In this document: positions 48,753-57,611 of the stretch, one piece after another
Position numbering within the stretch: the stretch's first letter is position 1
Layout: every line of letters begins with the position of its first letter
Assembly (NCBI RefSeq): GCF_001423295.1
Contig: NZ_LMNG01000007.1
Location: 1-64,000 of the forward strand
Direction: 5' to 3'
DNA from: Methylobacterium sp. Leaf112
GTDB taxonomy: Bacteria; Pseudomonadota; Alphaproteobacteria; Rhizobiales; Beijerinckiaceae
Length of the DNA: 64,000 nucleotides
Notes under the pieces: model-generated
Databases searched by the model: none
Told to the model about the DNA's origin: nothing
What the model saw: only the letters and a program-made list of their open reading frames with translations
Program-made: the position numbers and the translations under genes

Positions 48753-49622
48753 TCAGGCCAGTTCCCGCACGAGATGGGCCGGCAGGAACAGCCGGGTCTG
48801 CGCTTCGATCTCGGCCCGGAGGGCATCGGCACCCGGGCAGGCCGGGATCACCTCGACGGCCTCGCGGGCGAGGCGCTTGAGGCGGGCGAGGGCGCCGCCC
48901 ATGCCCAGCAGGGCGGCGGCGTTGGGCCGGCCCAGGGTCGCGTCGCGGCCCACGGGCTTGCCGACCTCCTCCTGGCGGCAGGCGACGTCGCGCAGGTCGT
49001 CGGCGACCTGATAGGCCTCGCCGAGGCATTCCCCCAGCAGGCGCCACGGCAGGGCCGGCGCACCGGCGGCCGCCGCCCCCGTCACGGTGGCGGCGGCGAA
49101 CAGGGCGCCGGTCTTGGCCTGCTGGTACTCGGTGAGCGCCACGGTGGGCTCCGATTCCCAGGCCTGGCCCGCCACGATGCCGTTGGGCGAGCCCACCGCG
49201 CGGGCGACGAGGCCGACGAGGGCGGCGAGGCGGTGCGGCGAGCGCGTCGCCCCCCGCGCCAGGGTTTCGAAGGCCGAGACGATGAGGGCGTCCCCGGTCA
49301 GCACCGCCAGGGGCTCGCCGAAGGCGGCGTGGACGGAGGGCTGGCCCCGGCGCAGGGGGGCGTCGTCGAAGCACGGCAGATCGTCGTGGACGAGGGAGGC
49401 GCAGTGCAGCAGCTCGATGGCGGCGGCCGCCGCGTCCGAGGCCGCCGGGTCGTCGTCGCCGCAGGCCCGCGCCACGGACAGGCACAGGCGCGGCCGGATA
49501 CGGTGACCGCCCGGGAACACGGCGTAGCGGATCGCCTCGGCGAGGCGCGGCGGGGCACCGGGTGCTTCCGCGTGGGCCACGGCGGTGTCGAGGGTGCGCT
49601 CGATGCGACGGTTGGCATCCAT
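48753..49622 (-). CDS. crtE: Geranylgeranyl diphosphate synthase
   Basis: A 289-residue prenyltransferase supplying C20 precursor for phytoene and the bacteriochlorophyll tail. First Asp-rich motif HDDLPCFDDAPLRRG, second YQVADDLRDV; FPGGHRIRPRL near the N-terminus. ATG at 49622 with GGGAGAGA upstream; an in-frame ATG at 49667 is less likely because it lies next to the operator. First gene of the crtEF-bchCXYZ-puf unit, divergent from crtD. Confidence 0.95.
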   Translation of the reverse strand: MDANRRIERTLDTAVAHAEAPGAPPRLAEAIRYAVFPGGHRIRPRLCLSVARACGDDDPAASDAAAAAIELLHCASLVHDDLPCFDDAPLRRGQPSVHAAFGEPLAVLTGDALIVSAFETLARGATRSPHRLAALVGLVARAVGSPNGIVAGQAWESEPTVALTEYQQAKTGALFAAATVTGAAAAGAPALPWRLLGECLGEAYQVADDLRDVACRQEEVGKPVGRDATLGRPNAAALLGMGGALARLKRLAREAVEVIPACPGADALRAEIEAQTRLFLPAHLVRELA

Positions 49623-49674
49623 CTGACGTCTCTCCCGGCGGAAGCATATGTCTTTTTGACTTGCCAACTGAAAG

Positions 49675-49692
49675 TGTCAGATAATATTGACA
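49675..49692. promoter_or_regulatory. PpsR/CrtJ-type box between crtE and crtD
   Basis: TGTCAGATAATATTGACA has perfect TGTCA/TGACA half-sites. It lies 53 nt from the crtE start and 39 nt from the crtD start, able to control both directions. The surrounding sequence is AT-rich. Confidence 0.8.
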
Positions 49693-49731
49693 CTCGTCAA
49701 GGATTGGTTTGGGTGGCGGAGGAGCCGGCGC

Positions 49732-51258
49732 GTGCGGGTCGTGGTCATCGGAGCGGGGATCGGTGGATTGGTGGCGGCCCTCCGGCTGGCCCATGCGGGC
49801 CTCGACGTGACCGTGCTCGAACGCGCCGCGCATCCGGGCGGCAAGATGCGCAGCGTCCCCGTCGACGGCCAAGCCGTGGAGGCCGGCCCCACGGTCTTCA
49901 CCATGCGCTGGGTCCTCGACGAGATCTTTTCGGAATGCGGCGCGAGCCTCGAGGGACGCGTCGCGCTCAGCCCGGCGGCGATCCTGGCGCGGCATACCTG
50001 GGGGCCGGACGGCCACCTCGACCTGTTCGCCGATCCGCGCGCCTCCCGCGACGCCATCGGGGCGTTTGCCGGCGCCCGCGAGGCCGAGGGCTACGACCGC
50101 TTCCGCGCCCGCGCCGAGGCGGTCTACCGGACCCTCGAAGGCCCGTTCATCCGGGGGCAGCGGCCGAGTCCCCTCGCCCTCACCCGCCGCGCCGGTCTGT
50201 CGGGGCTCGGCGACCTCTGGCGCATCCAGCCCTTCACCACCCTGTGGTCGGCGCTGGGGGATTATTTCGCCGATCCGCGCCTGCGCCAGCTCTTCGGGCG
50301 CTATGCCACCTATTGCGGCGCCTCGCCCTACCGGGCGCCCGCCACCCTGATGCTCGTCGCCCATGTCGAATCGCAAGGGGTCTGGCATGTCGCGGGCGGC
50401 CTCAGCGCCCTCGCCCGGGCGGTGGCGGATCTGGCCGCCGAGCGCGGTGCGCGCCTGCGCTATGGCGCCCACGTGGCACGCATCGTCACCGACCGCACCG
50501 GCGTCACCGGCGTGGACCTCGCCGACGGCGAGCGCATCCCGGCGGACGCCGTTGTCTGCAACGCCGACGCGGCGGCGCTGGGCGACGGGCTCCTCGGCGC
50601 GAAAGCCGCCCGGGGGGCCGAGCGGGTTCCGCCGGCCGAGCGCTCGCTCTCGGCCGTGACCCTGTGCATGAACGCCCGCGCCGAAGGCTTCCCGCTCCTG
50701 CGCCACACGGTGTTCTTCTCCGGCGACTATGCCGCCGAGTTCGACGCCATCGCACGGGGGCGGCTGCCCACCGACCCCACGGTCTATGTCTGCGCCCAGG
50801 ACCGGGGCGACACGGCCCCTGACGTGTCCGGGGCCGAGCGCCTGCTCTGCCTCGTCAACGCGCCTGCGGGCGGCACCTTCACGCCTACGGAGATCGCCAC
50901 ATGCACGAGCGCCCTTCATCGCCGCCTGGGGGCCTCCGGGCTGACACTGACGGATACGCCCGCGACGGTGACGACGGAGCCGGCGGGGTTCGGGGCGCTG
51001 TTTCCGGGGACGGGGGGCGCCCTCTACGGGCGGGCCTCGCACGGGTGGATGGCCTCGTTCCAGCGTCCGGGGGCACGGACGGCGATTCCGGGGCTGTACC
51101 TCGCCGGGGGCAGCGTCCATCCGGGGCCGGGGGTGCCGATGGCGGCGCAATCGGGGCGGCTCGCGGCGGACAGCCTGCTGGCGGACCGGAGCACCGCCCG
51201 CGCTTCGATACGCCGGTCGGCCGCGGCGGCTACGTCTGGTGGTACGTCGATGCCCTGA
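49732..51258 (+). CDS. crtD: Carotenoid 3,4-desaturase (methoxyneurosporene dehydrogenase)
   Basis: About 508 residues, FAD-dependent desaturase adding the 3,4 double bond to 1-hydroxy or 1-methoxy carotenoids. GTG start at 49732 gives VRVVVIGAGIGGLVAALRLAHAGLDVTVLE at the N-terminus and has GGAGGA upstream; a TTG at 49687 lies inside the operator. The C-terminal FAD motif is GLYLAGGSVHPGPGVPMAAQSGRLAA. The last 25 or so codons read into what is crtC sequence in another frame, which is odd (see crtC). Confidence 0.93.
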   Translation: MRVVVIGAGIGGLVAALRLAHAGLDVTVLERAAHPGGKMRSVPVDGQAVEAGPTVFTMRWVLDEIFSECGASLEGRVALSPAAILARHTWGPDGHLDLFADPRASRDAIGAFAGAREAEGYDRFRARAEAVYRTLEGPFIRGQRPSPLALTRRAGLSGLGDLWRIQPFTTLWSALGDYFADPRLRQLFGRYATYCGASPYRAPATLMLVAHVESQGVWHVAGGLSALARAVADLAAERGARLRYGAHVARIVTDRTGVTGVDLADGERIPADAVVCNADAAALGDGLLGAKAARGAERVPPAERSLSAVTLCMNARAEGFPLLRHTVFFSGDYAAEFDAIARGRLPTDPTVYVCAQDRGDTAPDVSGAERLLCLVNAPAGGTFTPTEIATCTSALHRRLGASGLTLTDTPATVTTEPAGFGALFPGTGGALYGRASHGWMASFQRPGARTAIPGLYLAGGSVHPGPGVPMAAQSGRLAADSLLADRSTARASIRRSAAAATSGGTSMP

Positions 51259-52115
51259 GTGCCGATGGGCGCCAGGGGCTGACCATCATCGCCTTCATCG
51301 GCTCGGTGTTCTCGCCCTACTACGCCTGGGACAGGAGCCGCGACCCGTTCCGGCACTGCGCCGTCAACGTGGTGCTCTACGGGGAGCGGTCGAACCGCTT
51401 CTGCATGACCGAGCGCGGGCGCCGGGCCGTGTCGCGGGACGCGACGCATCTCGCCATCGGTCCGAGCGATCTCGCCTGGGACGGCACCACCCTCACCATC
51501 AACCTTGACGAGGTGACGGCACCGATCCCCTCACGGGTCCGCGGCACCGTGCGGGTTCGCCCCACCGGCCTCACCCCCGGCCCGTTCAGCCTCGATGGAC
51601 AGGGCCGGCATCGCTGGTGGCCGATGGCGCCGTCCTCGCCCGTCGAGGTCGCCCTCACCGAGCCGTCGCTGACCTGGACCGGGACGGCCTACTTCGACAC
51701 CAACCACGGCGATACGCCCCTTGAGGACGCCTTCACGGATTGGACCTGGTGCCGGGCCAATCTCACGGACGGCGCCGCGATTCTCTACGACGTGCGGCGC
51801 CGCGACGGCACCGTTCAGAACCTGTCCCTGCGCTTCGACGCCACCGGCGCGCCGCGCGACATCGATCCACCCCGCCCCGCCGCCCTGCCGGCGACTCGCC
51901 TGTGGCGCATTCCCCGCTCGACCCGCAGCGACGATGGCACGGCCCGGGTGGTGCGGACCTTCGAGGACACGCCGTTCTATGCCCGCTCCCTGCTGGAGAC
52001 GACCCTCTGCGGGCAACGGGTGCGCCCGGTCCACGAGAGCCTGTCGCTCGACCGGTTCAAGAACCCCCTGGTGCGCTGGATGCTGCCGTTCCGGATGCCG
52101 CGCCCGCTCGGGTGA
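51045..52115 (+). CDS. crtC: Hydroxyneurosporene synthase / carotenoid 1,2-hydratase (start uncertain)
   Basis: Hydrates the terminal psi-end of neurosporene or lycopene. The conserved protein begins around 51201 (RFDTPVGRGGYVWWYVDALS) and continues IAFIGSVFSPYYAW, the strongest CrtC signature, then YFDTNHGDTPLEDAF and W-rich blocks to a normal C-terminus. In this frame there is no ATG, GTG or TTG between 51048 and 51305; the nearest are GTG 51045 (used here, 214-nt overlap with crtD) and GTG 51306, which would cut conserved sequence. A frameshift at the crtD-crtC junction or a non-standard start is possible. Confidence 0.85.
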   Translation: MDGLVPASGGTDGDSGAVPRRGQRPSGAGGADGGAIGAARGGQPAGGPEHRPRFDTPVGRGGYVWWYVDALSADGRQGLTIIAFIGSVFSPYYAWDRSRDPFRHCAVNVVLYGERSNRFCMTERGRRAVSRDATHLAIGPSDLAWDGTTLTINLDEVTAPIPSRVRGTVRVRPTGLTPGPFSLDGQGRHRWWPMAPSSPVEVALTEPSLTWTGTAYFDTNHGDTPLEDAFTDWTWCRANLTDGAAILYDVRRRDGTVQNLSLRFDATGAPRDIDPPRPAALPATRLWRIPRSTRSDDGTARVVRTFEDTPFYARSLLETTLCGQRVRPVHESLSLDRFKNPLVRWMLPFRMPRPLG

Positions 52116-52151
52116 GGCGGGCCTTCGTGTCCTACGGATGGTCGGTCGCGT

Positions 52152-52304
52152 TCACGAATCGCCGGCCTCGGCCTTCGCGCGGGCGGCCGCCTCCCGGTCG
52201 CGGCGGATGCCGCGCTTGAGCGCCACGAGCTGCCAGAGGGCGAGACCGAGCGCCAGGCCGAACACGAGGCCGATGTCGAGGGCGGCGAAGAACGGGTCGC
52301 TCAC
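52152..52304 (-). CDS. Small single-span membrane protein downstream of crtB (orf50)
   Basis: 50 residues: VSDPFFAALDIGLVFGLALGLALWQLVALKRGIRRDREAAARAKAEAGDS. One membrane helix then a basic, helical cytoplasmic tail. The GTG start overlaps the crtB stop (GTGA), the same coupling seen across this cluster, so it is probably translated. No family recognised. It could be an accessory of carotenoid synthesis enzymes at the membrane; this is inference. Confidence 0.6.
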   Translation of the reverse strand: MSDPFFAALDIGLVFGLALGLALWQLVALKRGIRRDREAAARAKAEAGDS

Positions 52305-53446
52305 GGGACGGCGTGCGAGGACCCCTCGGGCGCGAAGGCGGGTCCCGCAAAGGTCTCGCGCTCGCGCAGGGTCTCGACGAGGTCGAGGACCCGGGCCATC
52401 TGGCCGGGCACGTCCCACCAGGCCGGACCGGCGGGCACCGGCTGTGCGGCCACGGCCGCGACGAGGAACGCGACCTCGGCCAGGGGCGGCGCATGGCGAT
52501 CCTGCGCGGGCGCGAAGGTGGGCGTCAGGGTGGCGCGGGCCAGGAGCGCCGCCTTGCGCCGGCCATCGACGCGAGCCCGGGTGGTCACCGGATCGAGGTC
52601 CTGGCGCTCCAACTCCCGTCCGATCTCGGCGTAGATGAGCCGAGCCGCGCGGATCGCCGGCCGGCAGGCGCGCGGCAGGCCGGAGAGGCCCGCTTCCGAG
52701 CGGATGTAGAGGAGGTCCGCCGCCGCGAGCAGCCGGGCGACGACGCCCGCCAGGGCCGGGCTCGGGTGCGGGTCGGTCAGGAAGGCCTCCGGATCGATCC
52801 CGGCTTCTCTCAGCCAGTCGACGGGCAGGTAGAGCCGGCCCGCACGGGCATCCTCACCGACGTCGCGGGCGATATTGGTGAACTGCATGGCGATTCCGAG
52901 GTCGCAGGCCCGGGCGAGGACGGCCGGATCGCGTGACCCCATGATCAGGGTCATCATCACGCCGACGCTGGCGGCGACCCGGGCGGCGTAGGCGGTGAGG
53001 TCGGAGAGCGTCGCGTAGCGCCGGCCCTCCCCATCCCAGGCCAGCCCCTCGATGAGCGCCATGGGCAGGGCCTGCGGGATGGCGTGGGCGACGACGAGGT
53101 CGGCGAGCGCCCGGTCGGCGGGGGCGTCGGCGGGGCGCCCGTCATAGGCGCGGGTCAGGCGGTCGGACAGGCGGGCCGCGGCCGCTGTCCGGGCGACGGG
53201 CGCCACGTCGTCGACGGCGTCGTCGGACAGGCGGCAGAACGCGTAGAGCCCGTAGGCCGGGCGCCGGACATGGGCCGGCAGAAGGGCGGAGGCGGCAAAG
53301 AAGCTGCGCGAGCCCGCCCGGATCGCGTTCCGGCACGCGGCCCGGTCGGCGGCGTCGGCGTGCGGCGTCGCCCAGAGGGGCGGCCTGTCGGGCTCGGGGG
53401 TTGCCCAGAAGGACGGCCTGACGGCCTCAGGCGAAGACGCGCGCAT
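52301..53446 (-). CDS. crtB: Phytoene synthase
   Basis: A 381-residue squalene/phytoene synthase family enzyme condensing two GGPP. Motifs: SRSFFAASALLP, YAFCRLSDDAVDDV (first Asp-rich), MQFTNIARDVGEDARAGRLYLP (second, with the LP signature). The ATG at 53446 overlaps the crtI end by 20 nt. The C-terminal region of about 80 residues is longer than in many homologues. Next gene (orf50) overlaps its stop. Confidence 0.95.
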   Translation of the reverse strand: MRASSPEAVRPSFWATPEPDRPPLWATPHADAADRAACRNAIRAGSRSFFAASALLPAHVRRPAYGLYAFCRLSDDAVDDVAPVARTAAAARLSDRLTRAYDGRPADAPADRALADLVVAHAIPQALPMALIEGLAWDGEGRRYATLSDLTAYAARVAASVGVMMTLIMGSRDPAVLARACDLGIAMQFTNIARDVGEDARAGRLYLPVDWLREAGIDPEAFLTDPHPSPALAGVVARLLAAADLLYIRSEAGLSGLPRACRPAIRAARLIYAEIGRELERQDLDPVTTRARVDGRRKAALLARATLTPTFAPAQDRHAPPLAEVAFLVAAVAAQPVPAGPAWWDVPGQMARVLDLVETLRERETFAGPAFAPEGSSHAVP

Positions 53447-54953
53447 CCGGCACCACGGAATCGAGGACTCGGGCAGAGGAGAGGACGCCGGGCAGTCCGG
53501 CGCCCGGATGGGTGCCGGCCCCGACGAGGTAGAGGTTGCGCACGTTCTCGGACGCATTGTGCGGCCGGAACCACGCCGATTGCGTCAGCACGGGTTCGAG
53601 GCCGAAGCCGGATCCGCGATAGCTCAGGAAATCGCTGGCGAAGTCGTTGGGGGTCGTGACTTTCGACGTAACGAGGCTCTCGGAGAGCCCCGGCATCACC
53701 GTGGCTTCCAGATGCCGCGCGATGGCCTCCCGGTAGGGTTCGGCGAGCGCCGCCCAATCCTGGCCGCCGTCTAGGTTCGGCACCGGCGACAGCACGTAGA
53801 ACGCGTCGTGTCCGGGCGGGGCCAGCATCGGGTCGGTGGCGGTGGGCCGATGCAGGTAGAGGCTGAAATCCTTCGCCAGACGCTTCTTGGTGAAGATGTC
53901 CTCGATGAGGCCGCGATAGCGCGGGCCCATCAGGATGGTGTGGTGGGCGACATCGGGAAATTTCTTGCTGGTGCCGAAGTACCAGACGAACAGGCCCATG
54001 GAGGAATGCGCGCGCCCGAGGCGCCGGGCATTCCAGCGTTTGGCGGTGCCGCCGAGCAAAGTCCCGTAGGTGAAGGCCGAATCGGCGTTCGACACCACGA
54101 TCTCGGCCGGGATCGCTTCGCCATTCGCCAGGGTGACGCCCGTGGCTTTTCCACCCGCCACGGTGATGCGGGCGACGTCGGCGCCACAGCGTAGCGCCCC
54201 GCCCTGCCCCCGGATGAGGTCGCATAGGCCGTCGACGAGGCGTCCAGTGCCGCCCATGGCGAAGTGGACGCCCCAGCGCCGCTCGAGATGGGCGATGAGG
54301 CAGTAGATCGCGCTCGCCCGGAACGGGCTTCCGCCGATGAGCAGCGGGTGGAAGGAGAAGATCGTCCGCAGGCGCTCGTCGCGGATGTAGCTGGCGACGA
54401 GGTCGTAGACCGAGCGGTGACCACCGAGGCGCAGCAGGCTCGGCATGATCCGCAGCATGTCGGTGACCGACGAGAACGGCACGTGGCCGAGTTCCTCGAA
54501 CCCGACCCGGCAGATCGCCTCGGAGCGGGCCATGAAGGCCTCGTATCCGGCGACATCGGCGGATGAGAACTTCGCGACTTCGGCCCGCATGGCGGCGATG
54601 TCGCCGCTGTAGTCGAAGGTGGCGCCGTCGTCGAAGCGGATGCGGTAGAACGGCCGCATGGGCACAAGCGTCACATCGTCGTCCATGCGCCGGCCGCACA
54701 GGCGCCACAGCTCCTCGAACAGGAACGGCGCCGTGACGATGGTCGGGCCGGCGTCGAAGGTGAATCCGTCCTGGCGGTGGACGCGGGCGCGACCGCCGGG
54801 CTGCTCCAGGCGCTCCAGCACCGTGACCCGGTAACCCCGGGCGCCGAGGCGGATCGCCGCCGCCAGACCGCCGAAGCCGGAGCCGATCACCACCGCGTGG
54901 GCGCGCGGATCGGAGCTCGTCACAGGGTTCGGCATGTCGGCGAGTGTCAACAT
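53427..54953 (-). CDS. crtI: Phytoene desaturase
   Basis: 508 residues. FAD Rossmann motif AVVIGSGFGGLAAAIRLGARGY at the N-terminus, then EQPGGRARVHRQDGFTFDAGPT and LRTIFSFHPLLIGGSPF; the C-terminal motif NLYLVGAGTHPGAGLPGVLSSA is diagnostic of bacterial CrtI. It desaturates phytoene to neurosporene or lycopene. The ATG at 54953 lies inside a PpsR-type box; a second ATG at 54935 (MPNPVTSSD) may be the true start. Neither has a clear Shine-Dalgarno. Confidence 0.95.
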   Translation of the reverse strand: MLTLADMPNPVTSSDPRAHAVVIGSGFGGLAAAIRLGARGYRVTVLERLEQPGGRARVHRQDGFTFDAGPTIVTAPFLFEELWRLCGRRMDDDVTLVPMRPFYRIRFDDGATFDYSGDIAAMRAEVAKFSSADVAGYEAFMARSEAICRVGFEELGHVPFSSVTDMLRIMPSLLRLGGHRSVYDLVASYIRDERLRTIFSFHPLLIGGSPFRASAIYCLIAHLERRWGVHFAMGGTGRLVDGLCDLIRGQGGALRCGADVARITVAGGKATGVTLANGEAIPAEIVVSNADSAFTYGTLLGGTAKRWNARRLGRAHSSMGLFVWYFGTSKKFPDVAHHTILMGPRYRGLIEDIFTKKRLAKDFSLYLHRPTATDPMLAPPGHDAFYVLSPVPNLDGGQDWAALAEPYREAIARHLEATVMPGLSESLVTSKVTTPNDFASDFLSYRGSGFGLEPVLTQSAWFRPHNASENVRNLYLVGAGTHPGAGLPGVLSSARVLDSVVPDARVFA

Positions 54954-54962
54954 AAGGTGACA
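54945..54962. promoter_or_regulatory. PpsR/CrtJ-type box at crtI
   Basis: TGTCAACATAAGGTGACA has perfect TGTCA/TGACA half-sites in the 44-nt gap after bchO, overlapping the first crtI ATG. Confidence 0.75.
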
Positions 54963-54997
54963 CTAATCCGCGTCCGCGACGGGACGCAAGCGCTGTT

Positions 54998-55894
54998 TTA
55001 CGCCTCTGCCGCGGCCCGTGCCGGGCTGAGCTGGCGGATGATCCCGGCGACCGCCGCGGGCGCCTCCTCGTGGGCGAGGTGGCCGAGGTTGCGCAGCAAT
55101 TCGACCCGCGCATGGGGCAGGCGCTTCTGCAGGGCGAAGGCGGTGTCGGGCGAGATCGCCCGGTCGTCGCCGCCCACCACCAGGGTTGTCGGCACGGTGA
55201 GCCGGGCGATGGCGCGGTCCAGCGCCGCCAGATCCCAGTTCGCCATCATGCCGAGTGCTCCGGCGACGTGGCCGGGGCAGCGGAACAGGCGCCGATAGAG
55301 ATCGAGCCCCCCGGCATCGAGACGCGAGCCGGTGCCGCGGATGAGGCGCTCCACCGCCGGACGGTCGGCGGTCCAGGCGAAGATTCGCGGCGTCACCGAA
55401 TTGAGGAACAGCATCCGGGCGAGACTCGGGAACAGCACGGATGCGAGGCCGGGAAACGGCGTCAACGCCCCGTTGAGGGCGACGAGGTGGCGGGGGGCGA
55501 GGCCGTCGAGGCAGAGCCGGACGAGGAGCGCGGCGCCGGCAGAGTGGCCGACCATCACCTCCGGGACCACCCCGAGGGCGGAGAGGAGATCACGGATCGC
55601 CGCCGCCATGCCGGGCAGGGACAGGCGGTTCGCGGGCAGCGGATCGGTGAAGGCGTGGCCGGGGAGATCCGGCGCCACGACGAAGAAATCCTGCGCCAGC
55701 AGGGGAGCGAGGCCGCGCCACGAATGGGTGGCCGCGCCGGTGCCGTGCAGGAGCAGGAGCACCGGAGCAGCGGCGTCGCCGAAGGTCTGGACGTGCCAGG
55801 TGAGGCCAGAGGCTTCGACGAAACGGCTGGCCTCGCGGTGGGGCCAATCCGCGCCTTCGCGCTCCCAGGCGGGTCGATCGCTCGGCGCGGACAT
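54998..55894 (-). CDS. bchO: BchO, alpha/beta-hydrolase of the Mg-chelatase cluster
   Basis: A 298-residue alpha/beta-hydrolase always found with bchID. Blocks: GLTWHVQTFGDAAAPVLLLLHGTGAATHSWRGLAPLL, VVAPDLPGHAFTD, VMVGHSAGAALLVRL (nucleophile elbow), NGALTPFPGLA, LVVGGDDRAISP and the C-terminal GHLAHEE His. Its exact biochemical role in bacteriochlorophyll synthesis is unproven. 10 nt after bchD. Confidence 0.94.
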   Translation of the reverse strand: MSAPSDRPAWEREGADWPHREASRFVEASGLTWHVQTFGDAAAPVLLLLHGTGAATHSWRGLAPLLAQDFFVVAPDLPGHAFTDPLPANRLSLPGMAAAIRDLLSALGVVPEVMVGHSAGAALLVRLCLDGLAPRHLVALNGALTPFPGLASVLFPSLARMLFLNSVTPRIFAWTADRPAVERLIRGTGSRLDAGGLDLYRRLFRCPGHVAGALGMMANWDLAALDRAIARLTVPTTLVVGGDDRAISPDTAFALQKRLPHARVELLRNLGHLAHEEAPAAVAGIIRQLSPARAAAEA

Positions 55895-55904
55895 GATCGC
55901 TCCC

Positions 55905-57611
55905 TCAGGTCGCCGCCCGGATGGCGGCACGCATCGCCCCCGCATCGGCGTAGGGCAAGGGGAGATAGCGCGCACCCATGGCCTCGGCGATGCGGCGGGC
56001 GGTGTCCTGCGGCCGGGCCGCCGTGTCGATGAGGATGGTGCGGACCCCGTCGGCCCGCAGGGCCGTGGCTGCCGCGAGGGCGTCGGCGCCTGCCTGCGTA
56101 CGGCCGGCCGCACCCGCGCGCGTGATGTTGGCGCGTCCGTCCGTGAGCACCACCACCACCGGCGTTCCCCCGCCCCGGTGCACGCTCCGGGCGAGTGCCG
56201 CCGCTGCATCGAGGCCCGCAGCCAGCGGCGTGCCCCCGCCTCCGGGCAGCGCGCTCAAACCCCGCCGCGCCCGCGCCAGGGCGCGGGTGGGTGGTAGGAT
56301 CAACTCGGCCCCGAGCCCGCGAAACGCCAGGACGGCGACGCGGTCCCGGCGGGTATAGGCTTCGGCCAGGAGCAGCTCCACGGCGCCCTTGGCCTCGGCG
56401 AGGCGTTCGAGGGCGGCCGAACCCGAGGCATCGACGGCGAAGATCGTCGTGGTCTGCGTGCGCTGGACGAAGCGCGTGACGCGTAGATCCTCCGGGCGGA
56501 TCCGGATGCCCTGGGGCTCGCCCGCCGTCCGGCGCAAACGCTGCCAGGGTGCGGCGGCGCGCAAGGTGTCGACGAGGGAGAGGCGTCCCTGGCGCGGATC
56601 GCCGGCGCGCGCGCCCAGGGGCCGTCCGGCGCGCGGCGACGCGGCGGCGGCCCCCGCTTTGCCGGCCCGCGGTTGGCGCGGGCGTACTCCCGCCGCGATG
56701 AGCCCGGCGAGAAGACCGGGCGGAAGGGCGCTGCGCGCGGCCTCGACCATGCGCTGGTCGAGGGAGGCGGAGGTCTCCTCGTGCTCGGTGGGGGTATCCG
56801 GTTCGGGCGTGGTCTCCTCCGGCGCGGACTCCTCGGGCACGGCGGCCTCGGGCGTCGGTTCGGCTGTGGGCATCCGCGTCGCCCTCGGGCCGAGGACGAG
56901 GCGTGCGGCCCGGATCGTATCGTTCTCGCCCGGAACCGCACGCCCCTCGAGACGGGCGAGCAGCCGCGCGACCCGGGCGGCCAGGAGCGGACCGCGGAGC
57001 GACACCACCCCGAGGGCGTCGGCGGCCCGGCACAGGGCGCCGAGAACGTCCCCTGCCCCCGGATCGGACGCTTCGGCGTGGGACGGGTCGTCCACCGGGA
57101 CCGCATCGCGCCAGGGGACGTCCGTGAGATCGATGTGCAGGGCGAGGCGGTCGGCCAGGGCGTCCGGCACGGCCTCGTCGTCGCCCTGACCCTCATCGAG
57201 AAGGATCACCCCGAGGCGTGCCGGGTGGCATCGTCCGAGGCCGTCGCGCTCCACCCGTACGGTGCCGGTGTCGAGGATCGCGGCGAGACGGGCCGCCTGC
57301 CCGGGTGACAGGCGTTCGGCCATGGGAACGACGAGGAGGCCGCCATCGGTCTCGGCCAGAAGCCCGGTCTCCGCCACGGGACGCCCGGCCGCGAGGGTGG
57401 CGGGTAGATCGAGGCCGCCGAGCAGGCGCGCATCGGTGATGCTGCCGGGCATCCGCCTCATCGGCCTGTCGCTCGGAAGGGCTACGCGTAGGGCTGCGAG
57501 CCAGGCCTCGCGTACGGGGCCCGCGCCGGCACGCACGACCACGCCGCCGACCCCGTGTGGATCGGCCGCCGCGAGGCGCGCCACCAGCACCGCGTCGGCC
57601 CAGGTGGTCAC
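55905..57611 (-). CDS. bchD: Magnesium chelatase subunit D
   Basis: 568 residues: a degenerate AAA+ N-terminal domain (LLGGLDLPATLAAGRP, LGVILLDEG), an acidic Pro-rich linker around 270-300 (EPTPEAAVPEES...), then a von Willebrand A-type domain with MIDAS FAVDASGSAALERLAEAKGA, LPGGGGTPLAAGL and VLTDGRAN. It forms the ID complex that drives Mg insertion by BchH (not in window). GTG start at 57611 overlaps the bchI stop (GTGA). Confidence 0.96.
   Translation of the reverse strand: MTTWADAVLVARLAAADPHGVGGVVVRAGAGPVREAWLAALRVALPSDRPMRRMPGSITDARLLGGLDLPATLAAGRPVAETGLLAETDGGLLVVPMAERLSPGQAARLAAILDTGTVRVERDGLGRCHPARLGVILLDEGQGDDEAVPDALADRLALHIDLTDVPWRDAVPVDDPSHAEASDPGAGDVLGALCRAADALGVVSLRGPLLAARVARLLARLEGRAVPGENDTIRAARLVLGPRATRMPTAEPTPEAAVPEESAPEETTPEPDTPTEHEETSASLDQRMVEAARSALPPGLLAGLIAAGVRPRQPRAGKAGAAAASPRAGRPLGARAGDPRQGRLSLVDTLRAAAPWQRLRRTAGEPQGIRIRPEDLRVTRFVQRTQTTTIFAVDASGSAALERLAEAKGAVELLLAEAYTRRDRVAVLAFRGLGAELILPPTRALARARRGLSALPGGGGTPLAAGLDAAAALARSVHRGGGTPVVVVLTDGRANITRAGAAGRTQAGADALAAATALRADGVRTILIDTAARPQDTARRIAEAMGARYLPLPYADAGAMRAAIRAAT

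Noticed and set aside
50901..52115. crtC starting at the first ATG of its frame (50901)
   Set aside because: It would overlap crtD by about 360 nt, and the added residues are an Arg/Gly/Asp-rich shadow of the crtD FAD domain, not CrtC-like.
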